Assembly: GCA_934089255.1 (NCBI GenBank)
Contig: CAKOJI010000029.1
Coordinates: forward strand, 1 to 12,517
Direction of reading: 5' to 3'
Source: an uncultured Bacilli bacterium
GTDB lineage: Bacteria > Bacillota_I > Bacilli_A > RF39 > UBA660
Length of the DNA stretch: 12,517 nucleotides
The translations under genes and the position numbers were made by a program. A model generated the notes under the pieces. The model saw nothing but the letters and a program-made list of their open reading frames with translations, made no database searches and was not told the origin of the DNA. Every line of letters begins with the position of its first letter. Position 1 is the first letter of the stretch. Shown here in pieces: positions 6,926 through 12,517 of the stretch.

Positions 6926-7873
6926 TTATACCTCATCCATTAAATATGAAAATATTAGGTACGACGTTTTTAGTGAATCGTGTTTTATAGTTCCATCTAC
7001 TTTTGAAAAATGATATAGTTTATCACTAATTATTTTGACGTTATCTTTTTCTAATTCTTTTTTATCTAATTTTACTTGGTCTTTTTCTTCTTCTCTTATG
7101 TATTTTTCTCTAGTTTTTCTTGGTATTTTTTTATCGTTTGCAACTACAACGTCTATGTTATTTATATATTTTTCTAATATTTTTATATGATCGCTAACTT
7201 TATAATCATCTGTTTCACCTGGTTGTGTAAAAAGGTTTGATACATACATTTTTTTTGCTTTAGAACTATTTATTGCATCACTTATGTCTTTTATTATGAT
7301 ATGAGGAAGTATGCTAGTATATAGTGAACCTGGAGAAAATATAATTAAATCTGCATTTTTTATACTTTTTAGTACTTTAGCATTTACAGTAAATTCTTTG
7401 TCATATCTTAATTCTTTTATTTTCTTTTCACTTTTAGTAATGTTTTCTTCTCCAACTATTTTTGTTCCATCATCCATTATGCTAACTAATTCTACTTTGT
7501 CTTCTGTGTTTGGTAAAATTGTTCCGTTTATTTTTAATAGTTTACACATAAAATCAATTGCATCTGTTAAATTTCCTTTTTGATCTATTAGTGCTGCTAG
7601 TAATATATTTCTTATTGGATGATTTAATAATGACGGATTTTGAAATCTATATGATAGCAAATTAACTAATTCTGTATCTGCATTAGACATAGTTAACATT
7701 ACTTTTCCTATGTCACCTACTGCAGGTATATTTAGTTCTCTTTTTAATGTACCAGTAGAACGTCCATTATCTGCAACACTTATTACTGCTGTTACATTGA
7801 TTGGAAATAATTTTAATCCAGATAATAAATGAGACAATCCAGTTCCACCACCAAAAACAACTATATTCTTCAT
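6926..7873 (-). CDS. yvcK: YvcK/CofD-like gluconeogenesis factor
   Basis: The 315-residue protein belongs to the YvcK branch of the CofD-like family. It opens with MKNIVVFGGGTGLS, the Gly-rich nucleotide-binding loop. VADNGRSTGTL (33-43) stands where the family has VADDGGSSG.L, and VGDIGK (52-57) where it has PGDIR. SPGSLYTSILP (180-190) and NLFTQPGETDDY (213-224) are characteristic. In Bacillus subtilis and mycobacteria YvcK/CuvA binds UDP-sugars and is needed for cell shape and peptidoglycan synthesis on gluconeogenic carbon sources. The ATG at 7873 is preferred over the in-frame GTG at 7891, because the predicted transcript begins near 7889 and the family motif starts right after this Met. 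GGATG (7885-7881) is the likely, modest ribosome binding site. whiA follows after one base, as in many Firmicutes, but no rapZ precedes it. Confidence 0.94.
   Translation of the reverse strand: MKNIVVFGGGTGLSHLLSGLKLFPINVTAVISVADNGRSTGTLKRELNIPAVGDIGKVMLTMSNADTELVNLLSYRFQNPSLLNHPIRNILLAALIDQKGNLTDAIDFMCKLLKINGTILPNTEDKVELVSIMDDGTKIVGEENITKSEKKIKELRYDKEFTVNAKVLKSIKNADLIIFSPGSLYTSILPHIIIKDISDAINSSKAKKMYVSNLFTQPGETDDYKVSDHIKILEKYINNIDVVVANDKKIPRKTREKYIREEEKDQVKLDKKELEKDNVKIISDKLYHFSKVDGTIKHDSLKTSYLIFSYLMDEV
6930..6934 (-). promoter_or_regulatory. Ribosome binding site that fixes the whiA start
   Basis: GAGGT lies in the last codons of yvcK, 5 nt before ATG 6924. Because it overlaps the upstream ATG at 6936, the shorter whiA start is preferred. 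The arrangement implies coupled translation of yvcK and whiA. Confidence 0.7.
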
Positions 7874-7895
7874 GTAAACACATCCATTCACTTTA

Positions 7896-7904
7896 ATTAT
7901 ATCA
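7896..7904 (-). promoter_or_regulatory. Extended -10 promoter for yvcK-whiA-murE
   Basis: TGATATAAT on the minus strand is a perfect extended -10: TG at 7904-7903, one base, then TATAAT (7901-7896). The -35 region is poor, as is common for extended -10 promoters. Initiation near 7889 would give a leader of about 16 nt before the yvcK ATG. It lies immediately after the dnaJ terminator, so it marks the start of a new transcription unit. Confidence 0.7.
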
Positions 7905-7908
7905 TATT

Positions 7909-7939
7909 AAAAAAAAATTAAGTTATTTATAACTAATTT
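7909..7939 (-). terminator. Weak intrinsic terminator after dnaJ
   Basis: On the minus strand, AAATTAGTTA (7939-7930) can pair with TAACT and AATTT (7925-7915), with one bulged T and a TAAA loop, and runs into a stretch of T residues ending at 7909. The stem overlaps the dnaJ stop codon and is nearly all A-T, so termination may be partial. Confidence 0.5.
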
Positions 7940-9057
7940 TCGTTGTATTTTTTGAATTTTTTTATTTCTGTTTCGTCTTCTAAATTAGTTTCACTTAATT
8001 CTTTTATTATTTTTTTCTGATTTCTATCTAATTTTGTTGGAATGATAACATTGTATATTAAATATGTATCACCTTTTTTACCATATTTTTCGTCATCTAT
8101 TCCTTTACCTTTTAGTTTAACTTTTGTTCCGTTTTGCGTACCAGGTTCTATATCTACTTTTACATCACCTTGTAAAGTTTTGACAGTAATTTTTGTACCT
8201 AATATTGCATCAGTAATGGTTATTGGAACTTTTATATATATATCGCTTTTATCTCTTTGATAAATTGGATGAGGTTTTACTGTGAATTCAATGTATACAT
8301 CTCCATTAGGTCCACCATTTAAACCACTTGAACCTTTACCAGACATTCTTAATTGATCACTATTATCAATTCCACGTGGTACTCTTAATTTTAATGTTTT
8401 CTTTGAATTAATTAATCCAGTTCCACGGCAACTGTTACAAGTATTTTCAAAAATTTCGCCTGTTCCGTTACATTTTGAACAAGTTGTTTGGCTTTGCATT
8501 ACACCTAAAATGGTTCTTCTTTCTTCAACAACTACACCACGTCCGTTACAAGTTGGACAAGTTTTTTTATTATGTCCACCAACACCATTACAACTAGTAC
8601 ATTTGTCTTTTATATTTATTGTAAATTCTTTTTCACAACCAAATACAGCTTCTTCAAAAGTTAAATCGATATGAACTAGACTATCTTCTCCTTTGGAACT
8701 ATAATTTCTTTTTCGTTTTCTATTTCCACCAAAAGAGCCTCCCATAAATGACTCAAATATATCTCCTAAATCGATGTCATCAAAACCGAAACCACTAAAT
8801 CCGCCATTAAATCCGCCAAATCCAGCTCCGGCACTTCCATCAAATGCTGCAGAACCAAATTGATCATATTGTTTACGTTTAGTTGGATCACTTAATACTG
8901 AATAAGCTTCTCCTATTTCTTTGAATTTCTCGCTAGCACCTGGCTCTTTATTTATATCTGGATGGTATTGTTTTGCAAGTTTACGAAATGCACGTTTAAT
9001 TTCTTCGTCACTTGCATTTTTTTCAACACCTAATGTTTTATAATAATCTTTTGCCAT
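7933..9057 (-). CDS. dnaJ: Chaperone DnaJ (type I Hsp40)
   Basis: The 374-residue protein is a full-length type I Hsp40 that delivers clients to DnaK and stimulates its ATPase. The J domain (about 4-68) has the essential HPD at 32-34 in KQYHPDINK. A Gly/Phe linker follows (about 73-112). Four zinc-binding CxxCxGxG repeats begin at Cys153 (CTSCNGVG), Cys167 (CPTCNGRG), Cys193 (CSKCNGTG) and Cys207 (CNSCRGTG). The C-terminal substrate-binding beta domains run from about 218 to 345, with RVPRGI (225-230) and EPGTQNGTKVKLKGKG (304-319). The ATG at 9057 is preceded by GGAAGTG (9070-9064), which lies in the last codons of pepF, with only 3 nt between the pepF stop and this start. In most Firmicutes dnaJ directly follows dnaK; here pepF intervenes. 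A hairpin terminator overlaps its stop codon. Confidence 0.97.
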   Translation of the reverse strand: MAKDYYKTLGVEKNASDEEIKRAFRKLAKQYHPDINKEPGASEKFKEIGEAYSVLSDPTKRKQYDQFGSAAFDGSAGAGFGGFNGGFSGFGFDDIDLGDIFESFMGGSFGGNRKRKRNYSSKGEDSLVHIDLTFEEAVFGCEKEFTINIKDKCTSCNGVGGHNKKTCPTCNGRGVVVEERRTILGVMQSQTTCSKCNGTGEIFENTCNSCRGTGLINSKKTLKLRVPRGIDNSDQLRMSGKGSSGLNGGPNGDVYIEFTVKPHPIYQRDKSDIYIKVPITITDAILGTKITVKTLQGDVKVDIEPGTQNGTKVKLKGKGIDDEKYGKKGDTYLIYNVIIPTKLDRNQKKIIKELSETNLEDETEIKKFKKYNEN

Positions 9058-9060
9058 TTG

Positions 9061-10854
9061 TTACACTTCCTTTTTTAATAATTCTGTATATAAATCAAGA
9101 GTTTTATCAAATTCTTTAAATGCTTCATCATATATTTCTTCTTTTGTTAGGTCTACTCCAGCTACTTTTAATGATTCTACTGGATCTTTTGTACATCCTA
9201 ATTTTAAGAATTTTTTATAGTTTTCTAAAGCATTTTCTTTTTTATTATATATATCATTTGCAATTTTCATAGCAGCTACATAACCAGTAGCATATTGATA
9301 TACATAGAAATTATAATAGAAATGTGGAATTCTAGACCATTCATACATTATTTCTTTATCAACTGTTACAATCTTACCATAATATTTTTTATTAAGTTCA
9401 TAATAATTTTTACACATTAAATCTTTTGTTAATATTTCACCATTTTGTTCTAAATTATGTATTTCTAATTCAAACTCACTAAACATAGTTTGTCTTACTA
9501 CACTAGCCTTAAATCTTTTTAATAATTCATCGATTATATATAATTTTTCTTGATTTTCTTTTGCTTCATCTAACATATAATATGATAATAATAATTCATT
9601 TACTTGACTAGCAACTTCTGCTACAAAAATTGTGTAACCATAATTTTGATAAGAATTATTATTAATAGCATAATAGTAATGCATTGCATGGCCTAATTCG
9701 TGAGCTATAGTTGATACTTCATCAAATCTGCCATCAAAGTTTAAAAATACATAAGGATGTGTTAAATAACACGCAGTACAGTACCCACCCATTCGTTTAT
9801 TTTTTGTTGGGTAAACGTCTATCCATCTTTCATCAAAAGCTTTTTTTAATAAGACAACATAATCATCACCTAAAGGTTTTAAAGCATTTAAAACTAATTC
9901 TTTTCCCTCGTCAAAACTATATTTTTTATTGTAATTTTCTACAAGTGGTACGTATGTATCATATATGTGTAATTTATCAACTTCTAAAACTTTTTTTCTT
10001 ATTTTCCATTGTTTATGAATAATACTTAAATTGTTTTCAATAGATTTTAATAATGTTTTATATACTTCATCAGTTACGTTATTACTTATAAGTGATGCTT
10101 CTAAACTAGAATTATATCCTCTTATTTTTGCAATTCTATTATGTAGTTTTACTTCTCCTGATAAGAGTTCACTATTCGTATTTATAATATTTTCGTATCC
10201 TTTATATAGTGTTTTAAAAGCATTTTTTCTAACTAATCTATTATTTGATTCTAAATATGTTGCATAATTATTATTAGTTATTTCAACTTTTTTATTGTTT
10301 TCGTCTTTTATACTACCAAACTTTAAATCTACATCAGTTAGTTTTGAGAAAGTGTCTTCAGGAACACTAAATGTATCACTCATCATACTTAATAATTTTT
10401 CTTCTTTTTCGCTTAAAATATATTTTTTCTTTCTGAAAATATCTTTTAATACTATTTCATACTCTAGTAATCTTTTATCTTTATCATATAACTTTTCAAT
10501 ATCTTTATAGTCATATGACATTAATTCTGGAACAATATATGATGAATACTCACTATACTCCCTATTTAATTTGATTACCAGTCCATAGTATTTATTATAT
10601 AAATCATCACTTAAGTCTATATCATTATTTATATGCGCATATATGAATAATCTTTCCAATCTTTTTTCAATGTCTGAATCTAATTTAAGTGTTTCATATA
10701 AGTTATTTAATAAAGTACCTTTATATTTTTTAATTTTATCTATTTCCTTTTCTAAAAGACTTATTTCATTAAGAAATTTTTTGTTAGAGTCAAATAATTC
10801 AGTTAGGTTTATTTTGTATTTTTCTGGTATTTCATTTCTATTATTGTATTTCAC
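9061..10854 (-). CDS. pepF: Oligoendopeptidase F (M3B family)
   Basis: The protein has 597 residues from the GTG at 10854, typical for oligoendopeptidase F. The zinc site is HELGH (385-389) in STIAHELGHAMH, with the third ligand Glu413 in FVAEVASQVNE. KRMGGYCTACYLTHPYVFLN (353-372) matches the segment before the active site in this family. HFYYNFYVYQYATG (511-524) matches the substrate-binding C-terminal segment. In the family these cytoplasmic enzymes cut short peptides, including peptides left by proteolysis. GGAGG (10864-10860) lies 5 nt upstream of the GTG, which fixes this start. An open frame continues further upstream into dnaK in another frame, but it lacks family similarity. The gene sits between a strong terminator after dnaK and dnaJ, so it is reached by readthrough or by a promoter inside dnaK that I could not identify. 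Confidence 0.95.
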   Translation of the reverse strand: MKYNNRNEIPEKYKINLTELFDSNKKFLNEISLLEKEIDKIKKYKGTLLNNLYETLKLDSDIEKRLERLFIYAHINNDIDLSDDLYNKYYGLVIKLNREYSEYSSYIVPELMSYDYKDIEKLYDKDKRLLEYEIVLKDIFRKKKYILSEKEEKLLSMMSDTFSVPEDTFSKLTDVDLKFGSIKDENNKKVEITNNNYATYLESNNRLVRKNAFKTLYKGYENIINTNSELLSGEVKLHNRIAKIRGYNSSLEASLISNNVTDEVYKTLLKSIENNLSIIHKQWKIRKKVLEVDKLHIYDTYVPLVENYNKKYSFDEGKELVLNALKPLGDDYVVLLKKAFDERWIDVYPTKNKRMGGYCTACYLTHPYVFLNFDGRFDEVSTIAHELGHAMHYYYAINNNSYQNYGYTIFVAEVASQVNELLLSYYMLDEAKENQEKLYIIDELLKRFKASVVRQTMFSEFELEIHNLEQNGEILTKDLMCKNYYELNKKYYGKIVTVDKEIMYEWSRIPHFYYNFYVYQYATGYVAAMKIANDIYNKKENALENYKKFLKLGCTKDPVESLKVAGVDLTKEEIYDEAFKEFDKTLDLYTELLKKEV

Positions 10855-10859
10855 TTTAT

Positions 10860-10864
10860 CCTCC
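10860..10864 (-). promoter_or_regulatory. Strong ribosome binding site for the GTG start of pepF
   Basis: A perfect GGAGG lies 5 nt before GTG 10854 and just downstream of the T run of the dnaK terminator. It decides the pepF start and removes a spurious 57-residue upstream extension into dnaK. Confidence 0.85.
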
Positions 10865-10872
10865 AAAAATTT

Positions 10873-10906
10873 AAAAAGAGAGTTAGATAAACTAACTCTA
10901 TCTTTT
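10873..10906 (-). terminator. Strong intrinsic terminator after dnaK
   Basis: On the minus strand, AGAGTTAG (10899-10892) pairs perfectly with CTAACTCT (10886-10879) around a TTTAT loop. The stem is preceded by an A-rich tract and followed by CTTTTT, whose pairing would extend the stem past one mismatch. It starts within a few bases of the dnaK stop and lies about 9 nt before the pepF ribosome binding site. It should reduce readthrough from dnaK into pepF-dnaJ. Confidence 0.85.
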
Positions 10907-12517
10907 TTATTTATTAACAAATTCTGCTTCGCTTGCACCATCATCAGTAGAATTATTTCCACCATTATTTTGATTTTGTGTAGCTTGTTCTTGATAGATT
11001 CTTGTTGCATATTCCATAGCTTTTTCATTTAATTTTGCAGTTTTGTCTTTTATTTCATCCACATTTGTTCCTTCAAGAGATTTCTTTAAATCACTTATTA
11101 ATTCTTCAGTTGTTTTCTTTTCATCATCAGTTAATTTATCACCTAAATCTTTGATTGATTTTTCTGTAGTAAATATTGCTTGTTCTGCTTCATTTCTAGC
11201 ATCAGCTTCTTGTTTACGTAATTCATCAGCTTCTTTATTTGCTTCTGCTTCTTTCATCATTTTATCAATTTCTTCATCTGTTAAATTAGTATTTGAAGTA
11301 ATTGTAATATGTTGTTCCTTATTTGTTCCTAAATCTTTTGCAGTAACATTAACAATACCATTTGCATCGATGTCGAATTTAACTTCTATTTGAGGAATTC
11401 CTCTAGGTGCAGCAGGAATATCTGTTAATTGGAATCTTCCTAAAGTTTTATTATCTGCTGCCATTGGTCTTTCACCTTGTAATACGTGGATGTCAACGGC
11501 AGGTTGGTTATCTACTGCTGTAGAGAATACTTGACTCTTACTTGCTGGTATTGTTGTATTTCTTGGAATTAATACAGTCATAACATTTCCTAGTGTTTCA
11601 ATTCCTAGTGATAATGGAGTTACGTCTAGTAATACTAAATCATCAACTTCTCCTGTTAAAACACCACCTTGAATTGCAGCACCCATTGCAACAACTTCAT
11701 CAGGGTTAACACTCTTATTTGGTTCTTTACCTAATTCATTTTTAATTAAATTTTGAATATATGGAATTCTACTTGAACCACCAACTAATACAACTTGGTC
11801 AATATCATTTTTAGTTAAATTAGCATCTTTTAATGCTTTTCTAACTGCGTCTAATGTTGAGTCAAATAAATCTTTACATAAGTTTTCAAATTTAGCACGA
11901 GTTATCGTCATATCCATATGAACTGGTCCATCAGCATTTTGAGTTAAGAATGGTAAATTGATATTTGTAGTAGTCATACTACTTAAGTCTTTTTTAGCTT
12001 TTTCTGCAGCATCTTTTATACGTTGCATAGCCATTTTATCTTTGGATAAATCAATTCCGTTTTCCTTTTTGAATTCACTTACCATATAATCCATTAAGCA
12101 TTTATCAAAGTCATCTCCACCTAGTCTATTATTACCACTTGTAGATTTAACTTCGAATACACCGTCACCTAATTCAAGAATTGAAACATCGAATGTTCCT
12201 CCACCTAAATCATAAACTAATATAGTTTGTAACTTATCTTGTTTATCAAGTCCGTATGCAAGAGCAGCTGCTGTTGGTTCGTTTACTATTCTTTCTACTT
12301 CAAGTCCAGCAATTTTACCAGCATTTTTAGTAGCTTGTCTTTCAGCATCATTAAAGTATGCTGGAACAGTTATAACAGCTTTTGTAACTGGCTCTCCAAG
12401 ATAACTTTCTGCATCTTTTTTTAATTTCATTAATATTTTTGCACTAATTTCTTCAGGTGTATATTTTTTACCATCAATATCAACCTTTTCACTAGTACCC
12501 ATTTTTCTTTTTATTGA
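10907..12517 (-). CDS. dnaK: Chaperone DnaK (Hsp70), missing its N-terminus at the window edge
   Basis: 536 residues are visible. The frame stays open to the right edge, where it reads SIKRKMGT, so roughly the first 75-80 residues of Hsp70 lie outside the window. Counting from the edge, VPAYFNDAERQATKNAG (51-67) and VYDLGGGTFDVSIL (101-114) are the phosphate motifs of the ATPase domain. VLVGGSSRIPYIQ (243-255) is the adenosine motif. The linker DDLVLLDVTPLSLGIE (292-307) leads into the substrate-binding domain, and GERPMAADN (348-356) lies in its beta sandwich. The lid helices end in a Gln/Asn-rich tail and EAEFVNK. DnaK binds unfolded clients in an ATP cycle driven by DnaJ and GrpE. Any hrcA or grpE genes and CIRCE operator would be to the right of the window. 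A strong hairpin terminator follows the TAA stop. Confidence 0.98.
   Translation of the reverse strand, partial: SIKRKMGTSEKVDIDGKKYTPEEISAKILMKLKKDAESYLGEPVTKAVITVPAYFNDAERQATKNAGKIAGLEVERIVNEPTAAALAYGLDKQDKLQTILVYDLGGGTFDVSILELGDGVFEVKSTSGNNRLGGDDFDKCLMDYMVSEFKKENGIDLSKDKMAMQRIKDAAEKAKKDLSSMTTTNINLPFLTQNADGPVHMDMTITRAKFENLCKDLFDSTLDAVRKALKDANLTKNDIDQVVLVGGSSRIPYIQNLIKNELGKEPNKSVNPDEVVAMGAAIQGGVLTGEVDDLVLLDVTPLSLGIETLGNVMTVLIPRNTTIPASKSQVFSTAVDNQPAVDIHVLQGERPMAADNKTLGRFQLTDIPAAPRGIPQIEVKFDIDANGIVNVTAKDLGTNKEQHITITSNTNLTDEEIDKMMKEAEANKEADELRKQEADARNEAEQAIFTTEKSIKDLGDKLTDDEKKTTEELISDLKKSLEGTNVDEIKDKTAKLNEKAMEYATRIYQEQATQNQNNGGNNSTDDGASEAEFVNK

Noticed and set aside
10873..10906. The dnaK-pepF hairpin as a CIRCE (HrcA) operator
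   Set aside because: CIRCE is TTAGCACTC-N9-GAGTGCTAA placed before a promoter or start; this hairpin has a different sequence, a 5-nt loop, and a T run, so it is a terminator.
10855..11028. In-frame upstream extension of pepF into the 3' end of dnaK, starting at an ATG at 11028
   Set aside because: It lies in another frame of the well-conserved dnaK tail, has no similarity to the N-terminus of the PepF family, and the perfect GGAGG before GTG 10854 explains the real start.
10643..11032. Plus-strand open frame of 129 codons
   Set aside because: It is a mirror of dnaK and pepF coding sequence, is hydrophobic because AT-rich Lys/Asn codons read as Phe/Leu/Ile on the opposite strand, and has no recognisable domain. 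Other plus-strand frames (for example 9711-10022 and 11043-11393) fail the same way.
1..12517. Alternative genetic code with TGA as tryptophan, as in Mollicutes
   Set aside because: Conserved tryptophans are TGG, and the gene at 729-1601 ends in TGA exactly at the ATGA junction with the next start.
1..12517. CRISPR arrays, tRNA or rRNA genes, insertion sequences, riboswitches
   Set aside because: No spaced direct repeats, cloverleaf-like segments, transposase frames or terminal repeats were seen; the longest intergenic gap is 77 bp, which leaves no room for a typical riboswitch.

Overview
The window comes from a very AT-rich, low-GC Gram-positive type genome. All twelve genes lie on the minus strand, so transcription runs from high to low coordinates. 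TGG encodes tryptophan, and TGA appears as a stop (end of the gene at 729-1601), so the standard bacterial code applies. The chaperone, yvcK/whiA and murE genes, together with cyclophilin and PriA, point to a walled Firmicutes-type bacterium. The extreme Asn/Lys/Ile bias and compact layout resemble uncultured Bacilli of the RF39/Erysipelotrichia type. That lineage placement is inference.

In transcription order, the right side carries dnaK (5' end cut by the window edge), a strong intrinsic terminator, pepF (oligoendopeptidase F, GTG start) and dnaJ. A peptidase gene therefore sits between the two chaperone genes. After dnaJ there is a weaker terminator, then an extended -10 promoter that starts the next unit.

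The central unit is yvcK-whiA-murE-M14 peptidase. The genes are packed with 1-bp, 7-bp and overlapping junctions. YvcK and WhiA link carbon metabolism, envelope growth and division; MurE adds the third residue of the peptidoglycan stem peptide. The M14-type metallopeptidase has no signal peptide and overlaps murE by 14 bp, so a cytoplasmic muropeptide-trimming role is attractive but unproven. The rapZ and crh genes found beside yvcK/whiA in Bacillus subtilis are absent.

The left unit holds four less conserved genes: a small possible PUA/ASCH-like protein, a TPR + TM2 multi-spanning membrane protein with a C-terminal soluble domain, a degenerate ADP-ribosylglycohydrolase-like protein that has lost the family's metal-binding aspartates, and a membrane-anchored cyclophilin. 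They are tightly spaced, including an ATGA stop/start overlap, and end in a hairpin terminator. A near-consensus sigma-A promoter then drives priA, of which only the first 24 codons are present.

There is no gene-free stretch longer than 100 bp. I saw no tRNA, rRNA, CRISPR array, insertion sequence or prophage signature. Most of the window is housekeeping. The points most worth a second look are the ARH-like pseudoenzyme, the unusual M14 peptidase coupled to murE, the altered MurE specificity motif, and the TPR-TM2 protein.
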